Source: Bacillus cereus (GTDB taxonomy: Bacteria; Bacillota; Bacilli; Bacillales; Bacillaceae_G). From it: a stretch of 64,000 bases of DNA. Below are positions 1-8,475 of this stretch, in pieces; within the stretch, counting starts at the first letter, position 1; every line of letters starts with the position of its first letter. The position numbers and the translations under genes are program-made. Under the pieces are notes generated by a model. The model worked only from the letters and a program-made list of their open reading frames with translations. It was not told the origin of the DNA and made no database searches. Location of the stretch: positions 3,535,001 through 3,599,000 of the forward strand of contig NZ_CP089518.1 of NCBI RefSeq assembly GCF_025917685.1. Direction: 5' to 3'.

Positions 1-46
1 AACAACTTTAATATGTTATTCCAGTTATTGTTTTATATATTTCTTT

Positions 47-2686
47 TTGTTCCATGCTCATTTTTCCGGCTTCAACGTACGCTTCTCTTCACTCATCGTA
101 GAAGCCATTACATTTATATCATTAATTTATTCTATATACTCTAAAAAAGTCCGCTCCAATCCTTTTTGGTTATGTATTACACTCGCAATTGGCAGCTTTT
201 TATTAGGGAAAATAATATATATATATCAAAATGAATTTTTCCAATTTCCAATACATCAATTTTCTATTTCTGACGTATTTTATATGCTTTTTCTATTCTT
301 ATTTCTTATTGCTTTCTGCTATAAAATCTTAAACAAATGCAATAAGTGGGAAAAAGCTTTCTTTATATGCGATATATGTATAGTACTCACTTCCATTCTC
401 ACATTAGAATGGTATTTATTTAACCAACCAGATTTAAATATATTCTCTCTCTCAATGGGAGACATGGTACTTTCATTTCTATATCCAATTGCAGACTTAC
501 TTTTTCTACTACTAGGCGTTATTCTCTTTTTCCGCCCAACAACTTTTAATTCAAAATGGAAAATTTATATCTTTATTTTTGTATTAATAAGTTCTGCAAC
601 TTTTAACTATATTTATTTTTACTTACATACTTATTTATCGTATGACACGATAGCATTATTACGTCTATTATATAGAATACCAATATTATTAATTGCCATT
701 GCTGGTTCTATTTCAAACGATCATAATAGCAATACAAACCATTTTATTATAAACCCTATATTAGGAAAAAAAATCTTAGTCGTATTTCCTTATCTTGCTG
801 TTACAATACTAATCGGGTTTACATTAAAAGAACAAACATCGTCTTCAACTCTCATTACAGGAAATTGTATCGCTTTTGTTTTCGTACTTATTCGGCATTC
901 TATTGCACATATGCAAAACAACAGCCTAACAAAACGTTTACAAGTATTTAATACTCAATTAGAAGAAAAAATTACTTTACGGACTTCTGATTTAGTCCAA
1001 AAATCAGATGCTTTATCTCAAAAACAACAAAAATTCAAATCTTTATATGAGTATCACCCTGATCCTATTTTTACGATTGATTTAAATGGAATATTCTTAA
1101 ATGCGAATAATGCAGGAAGTGTATTACTCGAAGCACCAACGAACGAGTTACTCGGTGAAACATGTTTTTCGATTATTTTAGATGCAGATAAACATAAACT
1201 AGCATCTGCATTAGAAAAAGTTAAACAACAAAAATCAGCATCTTTACAACTTAGTTCTCAATATAAAGATGGCTTTACTTATTCCTTATACGTTACCATC
1301 GTTCCTATTATGATAGACGGACAAATTTCAGGAAGCTATATTATGGTAAAAGATATTACCGCATTAAAAAAACAACAAGAAGAAATAAAATATTTAGCAT
1401 TCCACGATACTGTAACGAAAATTGGGAACCGATCCTTTTTCCATAAGAAATTAAGAAAAGTTATAAAGAATGCTCAAACAATACAAAGTGAGTTTGCATT
1501 ATTATATTTAGATTTAGATCGCTTTAAAGTAATTAACGATACACTTGGACATTCGTCAGGTGATTACATATTAGAAGAAGTAGCAAAACGTTTCCAATCA
1601 TGTCTTCCATCACATACTCATCTGTCAAGAATCGGTGGCGATGAATTTACAATTTTAATCGAAAACTATACGGACCATGATTGCTTATTCAAGTTATGCA
1701 ACCGATTATTTGAATGTATGAAAAAACCGTTTGTCATACATGAGCATAAATTAACTTTATCACTGAGTATCGGCATCGCTATTTATCCATATTCCGGAAT
1801 CGATACCGCTACACTTCTGAAAAACGCTAATGTTGCAATGTATGATGCAAAGGCGAAAGAGCTTAACTCTGTCTCTATTTATGACGATGTAATCGCAAAA
1901 AAAATCGAAAGACGATTACGATTAGAAAAAGATTTACCAGACGCAATACAAAATGAAGAATTGTTCCTTTTGTATCAACCTCAAGTTGATAGTGAATCTA
2001 ATAAAATTATCGGTGCAGAAGCTTTAATCAGGTGGAATCATCCTGAATTAGGTGTTATTTCTCCATACGAGTTTATTCCGATTGCAGAAGAAACACTACA
2101 AATTATTCCAATAGGAAAATGGACATTACAGCAGGCTTGTGAGCAAATGAAACGTTGGCACGCACTCGGATATTCGCATTTAAAAATAGGTGTAAATTTA
2201 TCTGCTAAAGAATTTGAGCAAGAAGATTTTGTAAAGTCTATTTCTTCTACTTTAGCAAATACAGGTTTATCAGCAAGTTCTCTCGATCTTGAATTAACAG
2301 AACGAATTGCAATGATGGATGAGAGAGAAACATTGATAAAACTGCGTACACTAAAAAGTTTAGGGATTCACATTTCAATCGACGACTTTGGTACAGGCTA
2401 TTCTTCCCTAGCCTACTTACCTTTATATCCAATCGATACGTTAAAAATCCCGAGAGAATTTATTACAATGTCTGAAACGTGTGAAGATGGAATGGAAATC
2501 ATTAAAACGATTATCACATTAGCAAATACATTAGGAATGTCTGTCATTGCTGAAGGTGTAGAAACGAAAGAACACGTGAATTTCCTTCAAAAAAATAAAT
2601 GTCAGTTTATTCAAGGTTATTATTACAGTAAACCTATTCATACTAATGCATTTACTGAGCTATTAGAAATCGGTATTCACCAATAG
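47..2686 (+). CDS. Membrane-bound PAS-GGDEF-EAL cyclic-di-GMP protein
   Basis: Predicted dual-domain c-di-GMP enzyme. About the first 290 residues are hydrophobic with roughly eight membrane segments, followed by a short coiled coil (300-330), a PAS domain (about 330-440), a GGDEF domain with intact GGDEF at 530-534, and an EAL domain with EAL at 658-660. The EAL catalytic set looks complete (NLSAKEF, LELTER, DDFGTGYSSL, AEGVET, and Q before GYYYSKP), so phosphodiesterase activity is likely. The usual RxxD inhibitory site before GGDEF is absent (PSHTHLSR instead). The listed start is a TTG; the frame is open to the left edge of the window, so the true start may lie upstream. Ends at a strong hairpin terminator. 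Confidence 0.93.
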   Translation: MFHAHFSGFNVRFSSLIVEAITFISLIYSIYSKKVRSNPFWLCITLAIGSFLLGKIIYIYQNEFFQFPIHQFSISDVFYMLFLFLFLIAFCYKILNKCNKWEKAFFICDICIVLTSILTLEWYLFNQPDLNIFSLSMGDMVLSFLYPIADLLFLLLGVILFFRPTTFNSKWKIYIFIFVLISSATFNYIYFYLHTYLSYDTIALLRLLYRIPILLIAIAGSISNDHNSNTNHFIINPILGKKILVVFPYLAVTILIGFTLKEQTSSSTLITGNCIAFVFVLIRHSIAHMQNNSLTKRLQVFNTQLEEKITLRTSDLVQKSDALSQKQQKFKSLYEYHPDPIFTIDLNGIFLNANNAGSVLLEAPTNELLGETCFSIILDADKHKLASALEKVKQQKSASLQLSSQYKDGFTYSLYVTIVPIMIDGQISGSYIMVKDITALKKQQEEIKYLAFHDTVTKIGNRSFFHKKLRKVIKNAQTIQSEFALLYLDLDRFKVINDTLGHSSGDYILEEVAKRFQSCLPSHTHLSRIGGDEFTILIENYTDHDCLFKLCNRLFECMKKPFVIHEHKLTLSLSIGIAIYPYSGIDTATLLKNANVAMYDAKAKELNSVSIYDDVIAKKIERRLRLEKDLPDAIQNEELFLLYQPQVDSESNKIIGAEALIRWNHPELGVISPYEFIPIAEETLQIIPIGKWTLQQACEQMKRWHALGYSHLKIGVNLSAKEFEQEDFVKSISSTLANTGLSASSLDLELTERIAMMDERETLIKLRTLKSLGIHISIDDFGTGYSSLAYLPLYPIDTLKIPREFITMSETCEDGMEIIKTIITLANTLGMSVIAEGVETKEHVNFLQKNKCQFIQGYYYSKPIHTNAFTELLEIGIHQ

Positions 2687-2734
2687 TACATAGCTAATCG
2701 GTATAAGTAATAATGAATTTGAACAACTATAGTA

Positions 2735-2770
2735 AAAAGGAAAGAAGATACCTTCTTTCCTTTTGTTTTT
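2735..2770. terminator. Bidirectional terminator between convergent genes
   Basis: Perfect 13-bp stem (AAAAGGAAAGAAG, loop ATAC) followed by T-rich sequence on both strands. It separates the GGDEF/EAL gene from the convergent MurG-like gene. Confidence 0.85.
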
Positions 2771-2785
2771 CTATTTAAATTTCTA

Positions 2786-3850
2786 TTACTTCACCACTTC
2801 ATTTATTATATCTATTAATTGATGAATCCCCTCATCATTTGTTTTCTTATATCCATTCATGTTTTGAATATATCTCTCCTTATTTGTATACAACTTATTT
2901 ACTGCATGTATAAATGTACTAGTGTTTACTCTATCTTGAAGTAAAACTTCCGCATACCCTTGCCTAGAAAAATAGTCAGCATTTAAAACTTGATCCCCTC
3001 TACTGGAAGCATTAGTTAACGGAATAAGCAACATCGGTTTCTTCAAAAATAACAATTCAGAAATAGCGGTAGAACCCGCTCTGGAAACTACAACACTTGC
3101 CATATTTAGTATATGCGGCAACTCTTCCCCTATATATTCAAATTGCATATAACCTTCCATGCCAATAGATAAATCCACCTTCCCTTTACCACACATATGA
3201 ACAATATTAAAATTTAATAATAATGTATCTAAACTTTTCCTTACCATATCATTTATCCACTTAGCACCTTGACTCCCACCCATTATTAACAATACCGGTT
3301 TATCTTGCTGAAATTTACAATAGCTTCTTCCTCGTAATACGTTACCTCTCTCAATTTCTCCCCTTACAATTGGCCCTACATAAACCTTCTTCTCAGTACT
3401 TACATTACCCCCTGTTTGAGGAAATGTTGTGCATAGTTTTTTAGAAAAAGGTAATGCTATTTTATTTGCCAACCCTAACGTACTATCTGGTTCACGTATT
3501 ATTATAGGTACACGATTTAACCATGCCCCTATAACTACAGGAACTGAAACAAATCCTCCTGCTGAAAAGATAACGTCAGGCTTCATTTTCTTAATTAATT
3601 TATAACTTTGTAAACAACCGTGTATAATTTTAAAAGGATCTTTAAAGTTCTCCCAATCCCAATATCTCCTAAGCTTCCCCGTTGAAATACTATTGTATTT
3701 AACATTTTGAACTAATAATTTTTCAATTCCATTTTGAGATCCAATATACTCAACTCCCCATCCTTTTTCCATAAATTTAGGAATCAATACCATATTAATC
3801 ATTACGTGTCCGGCTGTACCGCCCCCAGTAAAGAGAATCTTTTTATTCAT
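2786..3850 (-). CDS. MurG-family glycosyltransferase (paralog in a nucleotide-sugar operon)
   Basis: A 354-residue GT28-type enzyme. MurG hallmarks: N-terminal GGTAGHV (usually GGTGGHV), SAGGFVSVP, GGSQGA at the start of the second domain, and the donor-binding SRAGSTAISELL...RGDQVLNA region. MurG moves GlcNAc from UDP-GlcNAc to lipid I at the inner membrane face, but the housekeeping murG belongs in the division cluster, so this is probably a specialised copy. The acceptor-side HEQN motif reads REPD here, which argues for a different acceptor or donor. It is last in an operon with UDP-GlcNAc 4,6-dehydratase and reductase genes, so I infer it uses the product sugar or GlcNAc in a surface glycan. 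Start ATG is preceded by AAGGTGG. Confidence 0.85.
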   Translation of the reverse strand: MNKKILFTGGGTAGHVMINMVLIPKFMEKGWGVEYIGSQNGIEKLLVQNVKYNSISTGKLRRYWDWENFKDPFKIIHGCLQSYKLIKKMKPDVIFSAGGFVSVPVVIGAWLNRVPIIIREPDSTLGLANKIALPFSKKLCTTFPQTGGNVSTEKKVYVGPIVRGEIERGNVLRGRSYCKFQQDKPVLLIMGGSQGAKWINDMVRKSLDTLLLNFNIVHMCGKGKVDLSIGMEGYMQFEYIGEELPHILNMASVVVSRAGSTAISELLFLKKPMLLIPLTNASSRGDQVLNADYFSRQGYAEVLLQDRVNTSTFIHAVNKLYTNKERYIQNMNGYKKTNDEGIHQLIDIINEVVK

Positions 3851-3871
3851 AACTTATATCCACCTTTATCA

Positions 3872-4180
3872 TTAAAAATCTAGCTTTATATTAATCTTTA
3901 ACTCAAGTCCTATATCTTGTAAAAGATCTTTGATGAGTTCATAAAAATCATTTCCATACTCACTACACTTATACTGAGCAAAAACTTGAATCACATGCCT
4001 AGTTCTAATCTCTAGTGCTGGCTTTGTTCGATCAACCTTTTTTTCTTCCACATACGCTCGATATTGATTTATTGCCTCATAGAGGTGTAACACATGCGCT
4101 TCTTCATCTTTCCAATCCAGCGTATCAACAATCGAAAGAAATAACGTACTTTGATTATCTATTGCTTCATAACCATTCAT
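3872..4180 (-). CDS. DUF6572-family small protein
   Basis: About 102 residues starting MNGYEAIDNQ. The pattern of a hydrophobic strand followed by DTLDWKDEEAHVLHLYEAINQYRAYVE and a C-terminal amphipathic helix matches DUF6572, a family without known function. A longer reading frame begins 63 bases earlier, but it overlaps the upstream reductase gene; the chosen start leaves a 22-bp gap with AAAAGGGTG and AAGAAG upstream. No membrane segments or catalytic motifs visible. Its place between a nucleotide-sugar reductase and a MurG-like transferase suggests it is co-expressed with the glycan pathway, but the role is unknown. Confidence 0.75.
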   Translation of the reverse strand: MNGYEAIDNQSTLFLSIVDTLDWKDEEAHVLHLYEAINQYRAYVEEKKVDRTKPALEIRTRHVIQVFAQYKCSEYGNDFYELIKDLLQDIGLELKINIKLDF

Positions 4181-4202
4181 ATACTTCTTACACCCTTTTT
4201 TA

Positions 4203-5111
4203 TTAAATGCAGATGTCACTGTGCTTCGCATACTCAAGTACATCTTTCAATGATTGATGAAATTGGATTTTTGGGACCCAACCTAACTTTTTTATATCCT
4301 CTAACACTAAACTTTTATTTGAGTCACTCTCAAAATTATCTGTTTCTTTTATAGTAAAGTTCAGCTGTGTTAATCCTTTATATTGTTCTAGTACATCTAA
4401 TAAAGATCGTTTTACTCCTGATCCAATATTATATTCTTTTCCATTTATACCATCACGTAATAACACATGATACGCTTTAACTGCATCACGTACATCTAGA
4501 AAGTCCCTACTATCTTTCAAACTGTTTACTTCAATAATTGGTTCACTTTTACCCGACTCTATATCTATCATTTTTTTTGCCAGAATAGAACAAATGCCAT
4601 TCGATACTCCTGGACCAATTAAGTTCGAGGGCTTTGCAATGATAATATTTGAATCCATTAACCCACCCCAAGCCTCTGCGACGATTACTTGCATAGTTTT
4701 ACTTAAACTATATGGATTTGAAAATTTTATGGTGTTCATACTATCTGCTTGCAATGCAGATCCTATAACTAATGTTCTACAATGGGGGGCTTCTTGCTTA
4801 ATTGCTTCTAATAAATATAACGTCCCTATCACATTAATCTCCATGTATTCAAGAGCAGCTGTCCAAGACTCTATGACCGAATTTCTTCCTGCTAAATGCA
4901 ATACATAGTCTGGCTTTATTTGTTTAATTACCCTCATTACTTCGCCCTTATTAGTTAAATTACAAGTAATTCCATTCCTGCATTTTTCTCTATGTGAACG
5001 ATTTTGAAACATAGGAATTACATGAAAGCCCTTGTCTAAAAAATATTGGCAAGCATGGCGCCCTGTGAAGCCATTTGCACCAGTTATTAAAAGGCTCGCA
5101 TTTTTTTTCAT
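4203..5111 (-). CDS. Extended SDR nucleotide-sugar reductase, probable UDP-4-keto-6-deoxy-GlcNAc 4-reductase (Preq-like)
   Basis: A 302-residue extended short-chain dehydrogenase. N-terminal NAD(P) site GANGFTG (residues 11-17), Ser118 and the YxxxK pair Tyr134/Lys138 are present. The gene start overlaps the stop of the upstream dehydratase (ATGA), so the two are translationally coupled. An operon in B. cereus ATCC 14579 with exactly this pairing (Pdeg then Preq) has been shown to turn UDP-GlcNAc into UDP-N-acetylquinovosamine; I infer the same job here from gene order and family, not from alignment. An epimerase activity cannot be excluded. Start ATG has AAAAAGGAGG. Confidence 0.82.
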   Translation of the reverse strand: MKKNASLLITGANGFTGRHACQYFLDKGFHVIPMFQNRSHREKCRNGITCNLTNKGEVMRVIKQIKPDYVLHLAGRNSVIESWTAALEYMEINVIGTLYLLEAIKQEAPHCRTLVIGSALQADSMNTIKFSNPYSLSKTMQVIVAEAWGGLMDSNIIIAKPSNLIGPGVSNGICSILAKKMIDIESGKSEPIIEVNSLKDSRDFLDVRDAVKAYHVLLRDGINGKEYNIGSGVKRSLLDVLEQYKGLTQLNFTIKETDNFESDSNKSLVLEDIKKLGWVPKIQFHQSLKDVLEYAKHSDICI

Positions 5112-6094
5112 CGTAAAAAGCCTCCTTTTTCTAACATTTGTTTCACCTCATGTTTTGCAAGTAAGTCTTGTTGAGAACTAAAACTCTTCACATCCACAAG
5201 CGGATAACTAGCATAATATTCTTGAAGTCCTTCTATAGGAATAGTCGGTAGTACCACAAAATAATTTTGATCAAAACTAATACTTGTTTTACTCTCTACC
5301 TCAGATAAAAGCATTTCACTTAATTTTTCACCAGGTCTTATCCCTACTTCTTTTATCTTCACGTTTTCTTTTTTTGAATCTTCAATCAATACTGTTGCTA
5401 AATCCGTTATTTTACATGCTGGCATTTTCATAACAAAGATTTCCCCTCCTCTTCCTTCAGATGCTGCTTTAAATAACAATCCAACAGCATCTTCAATTGT
5501 TAAGAAGAATCTAGTCATATTTTCATCAGTAATCCCTACCTGTGAAGACTTTTTAATTTGCTTTTTAAAGAGCGGTACCACACTTCCATTCGTCCCTAAA
5601 ACATTTCCACCACGAACACAAATGAATTTTGTTTTCTTCGTTTGCACATTCGCATGAATCATTAACTTTTCACCAATTGCTTTTGTCATCCCATACGTAT
5701 TTGATGGGTCGGCCGCTTTATCAGTTGAAACATATATAACTTTCTCAACTTGCTTCTGGATTGATGCTTCAATTATATTTTGCGTACCATGTATATTTGT
5801 TTTTATAGCTTCATAGGGATAATACTCACATACTGGAACATGTTTTAAAGCTGCAAGATGGAATACATAATGTACACCTTGGCAAGCATAGACTAGTTGG
5901 TCTTTATCACGAATATCTCCAATAATAAATTTTAATCTATTGTCATTTATAAACTGTTGCTGCATTTCAAACTGAACCGTTTCATTCCTTGAAAAAACCC
6001 TAATTTCTTTCGGCGATCTTTCTAATAGTTGTTTTATAAGTTCATGTCCCCACGAACCTGTGCCACCAGTAATTAAAATTATTTTATTAAGCAT
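5108..6094 (-). CDS. UDP-GlcNAc 4,6-dehydratase family protein (Pdeg/PseB/CapD-like)
   Basis: First gene of the nucleotide-sugar operon, 328 residues from the ATG at 6094, which has AGGAGG seven bases upstream; a longer frame to 6121 lacks a ribosome site. It has the Rossmann motif TGGTGSWG (9-16), the STDKA catalytic segment and a YGMTK YxxxK motif of soluble dehydratases that make UDP-4-keto-6-deoxy-HexNAc. The C-terminal GIRPGEKLSEML motif is typical of PseB/CapD/FlaA1-like enzymes. Family members either retain or invert C5; the Preq-like partner favours the QuiNAc route. Probable cytoplasmic enzyme supplying an amino-sugar donor for a surface polysaccharide. Confidence 0.88.
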   Translation of the reverse strand: MLNKIILITGGTGSWGHELIKQLLERSPKEIRVFSRNETVQFEMQQQFINDNRLKFIIGDIRDKDQLVYACQGVHYVFHLAALKHVPVCEYYPYEAIKTNIHGTQNIIEASIQKQVEKVIYVSTDKAADPSNTYGMTKAIGEKLMIHANVQTKKTKFICVRGGNVLGTNGSVVPLFKKQIKKSSQVGITDENMTRFFLTIEDAVGLLFKAASEGRGGEIFVMKMPACKITDLATVLIEDSKKENVKIKEVGIRPGEKLSEMLLSEVESKTSISFDQNYFVVLPTIPIEGLQEYYASYPLVDVKSFSSQQDLLAKHEVKQMLEKGGFLR

Positions 6095-6204
6095 TCCTTT
6101 TCCTCCTACCATACATTTCAATAAAAATTGTACTTATTAACGCGATTGAATTATTTTCAATTGATTCAAATCATAATCGTCGTTTGTTACATTAAATTGA
6201 CAAA

Positions 6205-6281
6205 ATAAAAAAACAGAAACTATTAAACATAGTTTCTGTTTTTCATTTCACCTCTTAACAGTAAGATTTTTTCATACTGTT
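6205..6281 (-). promoter_or_regulatory. Candidate leader-peptide attenuator ahead of the amino-sugar operon
   Basis: In the spacer between divergent genes, reading toward the dehydratase, I see in order: a 7-bp hairpin (AACAGTA/TACTGTT), a ribosome-site-like AAGAGGTG, a 7-codon frame MKNRNYV (6246 to 6223), and a 12-bp terminator stem (AACAGAAACTAT/ATAGTTTCTGTT) followed by a T-run. The tiny frame runs through the left arm of the terminator, the layout of translation-coupled attenuators. No convincing promoter upstream was found. Confidence 0.4.
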
Positions 6282-6404
6282 TGCTCGATAACTATATTAC
6301 TTGTAAAAAAACACCGCTCATTTATTTCATATACTCGTAATAAAATAAATAGAATGATTCATAACCAATATCATGTTTAAATTCATGAAAAGGGAGGTAA
6401 TGGA

Positions 6405-7583
6405 ATGTACCAAAGCAACTCAAATAATACATATAATGAAGCTTCCAAAGCACTTCCTCTCTCCCTATTTGATGTAAAAAACGAGTTAAAACAAAAATGC
6501 AAACTCATTCATTCTGGAACCATGTATAAATTAACGAAAGAAGAGCAACTCATCATCGACAACATAAAAGCACAAACAAAACAACTAAATAAAAATAATG
6601 TAACAAGAACACGTGCATACTACCAATTTTACATTCAATATCCAGAAATACATTGGGCACTACTTGGGCATATGGTATCACGTAACGGTGGTTGGAATAT
6701 GACCGATTTAAAGGGAGATTTATATACGAGAATTTTATCTGAGAAAGATCAAATTACATTTTTTTCTTTCTTAGAAAGAGGAAATTGGCTTATTTTCCAA
6801 GATGTATATCCTCAATTTTTGCTATATGAACAAAGTGTAAAAAGATCTCAAAGGCTATTTCACCTTCTCCCTCACCTAAATGTTTCTACATTTATGGAAA
6901 CGATGTGGAACGATTTTTGGAAAACAGGTAACAAAAAAACATTAGCGATTGCAACTATTATTAATGAACAAAACTACTTAGAAAAAAGAGTTATTCAAAA
7001 TGCTCACTTTCAAAAGACTGTACTAAATAGTATTGGATTTAAGCTCTTTGATTTCTTTCAGTTTAATCATATCCTTTTCCCATTCTACGAAAACGATAAG
7101 AAACAAAAAGTATTACTATTTGGTGATACAATGAAACATTTTACTTCCTTACATGAACGAATCTTAATCGGAAAAAGGTTGTATTCATTATTATTTCGGG
7201 ATACACATGTTTTATCTCAAATAATAAGCTGGGCCCAAAATCATCCGCATACAGGATCAAGAAAAGATTACTGGCCTCATTTATTTTCAAGTGTAAATGA
7301 ATCTTTTTCCCGTGAGTTTTATAAACGCCGAATAAAGAAATGCCAGTTGCGTAGTGGCGCATATCGTATATACAGCCCTGCACTCATCTATGCATGGCGC
7401 GATATGAAACATGAAGAAGATGAAAGTAAAGATTGGTTTACTGATTGGCAAGTTGTAAATTACTTAGTTGATAAGGAGGAAAAGATAAGTGGACAAATTA
7501 CAGAAGACTATTGCAAAACACTCGAGAAAATTGAACTTGCCATTCTCGCAAAGAAAAATGTCCTCCTCCGAGAGGAAGAATGA
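6405..7583 (+). CDS. DUF2515 family protein (YppC-like)
   Basis: A 392-residue soluble protein with the look of DUF2515 (B. subtilis YppC): conserved stretches NVTRTRAYYQFYIQYPEIHW and HMVSRNGGWNMTDL near residues 65-110, and a C-terminal half rich in aromatic and basic residues. Function unknown. The start ATG has a strong GGGAGG site. Its last 95 bases overlap the next gene in another frame, so the pair is almost certainly co-transcribed and co-translated. No signal peptide or membrane segment is seen. Confidence 0.85.
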   Translation: MYQSNSNNTYNEASKALPLSLFDVKNELKQKCKLIHSGTMYKLTKEEQLIIDNIKAQTKQLNKNNVTRTRAYYQFYIQYPEIHWALLGHMVSRNGGWNMTDLKGDLYTRILSEKDQITFFSFLERGNWLIFQDVYPQFLLYEQSVKRSQRLFHLLPHLNVSTFMETMWNDFWKTGNKKTLAIATIINEQNYLEKRVIQNAHFQKTVLNSIGFKLFDFFQFNHILFPFYENDKKQKVLLFGDTMKHFTSLHERILIGKRLYSLLFRDTHVLSQIISWAQNHPHTGSRKDYWPHLFSSVNESFSREFYKRRIKKCQLRSGAYRIYSPALIYAWRDMKHEEDESKDWFTDWQVVNYLVDKEEKISGQITEDYCKTLEKIELAILAKKNVLLREEE

Positions 7584-7977
7584 CTTTCTAGCTTTAATAA
7601 TTACAGTTTTTTTCTCTGCTATTATTGGAACTTGTTTAGATGCTTTCTTTGTTAATAAACAACTATATTCCTTTCCAGTTAGGCCCTTCTCATCCATATT
7701 TTCAGTTAACATAGCTTTTACGTTGTTTGTACTGCCGATTTTAACAGCCTCTTTTATACAAATTTCAAAAAAATTATCTACAGTTTCTAGAACTCTATTT
7801 ATTTTTTCAATAGGTATTTGTGCTAGTATTTTTGAACAAGTTGCTGAGAGATTAGGTTTATTTGTACATAATATGAATTGGCAGCATAGTTATTCTTTGT
7901 TTGGATATATCATTTTCTTTTCTCTTATTTGGACATTTTATAATTGGATGCTAAAAATAAAGAGACCGTTTTTATAA
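7489..7977 (+). CDS. Four-segment membrane protein overlapping the DUF2515 gene
   Basis: A 162-residue protein with a basic N-terminal 30 residues and four predicted membrane segments, family not recognised. I choose the GTG start because AAGGAGG lies nine bases before it. The gene begins 95 bases inside the DUF2515 coding region, so part of this DNA encodes both a cytoplasmic C-terminus and a basic N-terminus. The stop codon falls within a bidirectional terminator. Tight coupling suggests functional linkage, but nothing more can be said. Confidence 0.75.
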   Translation: MDKLQKTIAKHSRKLNLPFSQRKMSSSERKNDFLALIITVFFSAIIGTCLDAFFVNKQLYSFPVRPFSSIFSVNIAFTLFVLPILTASFIQISKKLSTVSRTLFIFSIGICASIFEQVAERLGLFVHNMNWQHSYSLFGYIIFFSLIWTFYNWMLKIKRPFL

Positions 7978-7985
7978 CGGTCTCT
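7961..7985. terminator. Bidirectional terminator
   Basis: Ten-bp stem AGAGACCGTT/AACGGTCTCT between the convergent membrane-protein and yfmQ genes. It contains the stop codon of the plus-strand gene. Confidence 0.7.
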
Positions 7986-7987
7986 CC

Positions 7988-8410
7988 TTAAGCATAATCT
8001 TCAGTTACTGCTACTGAACGACTTTGAAGGCTTTTTGATCGCAAACGATATGCAACTACTTTCTTTTTATATTGCTTTATTACATCAACGTGTTCCTCGT
8101 AGCTATATATAGAAAATCTAATCTCTCTTTTTCCTTTCTTCGTCTCCATGACTATCGGTGTACCATTCCCTTGTGGCGGAAAATAATGTTTATCTAAAAA
8201 TAAAGCCTCATTAAATTCATGGATAACTTGAAGTTTCATTTCTCCTTCTATACTTTCCCCATCTACTGTTATAGTAGTATTTTCCTCATCAAGTTTTTGA
8301 TGTAATTCGAATCTACTAATAATTGATTCTACAACAGAAGTTGGCATACTAGAAACTAATACTTTAAGAGCACCAAAAATAAATAATGTAACTATAAACC
8401 ACGTTGTCAC
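7988..8410 (-). CDS. yfmQ: YfmQ-family protein
   Basis: About 140 residues with one N-terminal membrane anchor (TTWFIVTLFIFGALKVLV) followed by an extracytoplasmic or cytoplasmic domain containing FNEALFLDKHY and a C-terminal VDVIKQYKKKVVAYRLRS segment. I recognise the resemblance to B. subtilis YfmQ, a protein of unknown function, over its whole length. The frame extends to an ATG at 8425, but GGAG spaced nine bases before the GTG at 8410 and the B. subtilis N-terminus both favour the GTG. Monocistronic, convergent with the gene on its left. Confidence 0.75.
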   Translation of the reverse strand: MTTWFIVTLFIFGALKVLVSSMPTSVVESIISRFELHQKLDEENTTITVDGESIEGEMKLQVIHEFNEALFLDKHYFPPQGNGTPIVMETKKGKREIRFSIYSYEEHVDVIKQYKKKVVAYRLRSKSLQSRSVAVTEDYA

Positions 8411-8475
8411 TTTCATCATCTCCATTACGTTCTAAAACGAGTAGTGTTATACTCCTTATTACGATTCATTAATTT

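Noticed and set aside
3872..4243. A longer start for the DUF6572 gene
   Set aside because: Extends 41 bases into the upstream reductase gene; the internal ATG at 4180 fits the gap and family length better.
7464..7712. An 82-codon minus-strand frame
   Set aside because: Antisense to the overlap of two well-supported plus-strand genes.
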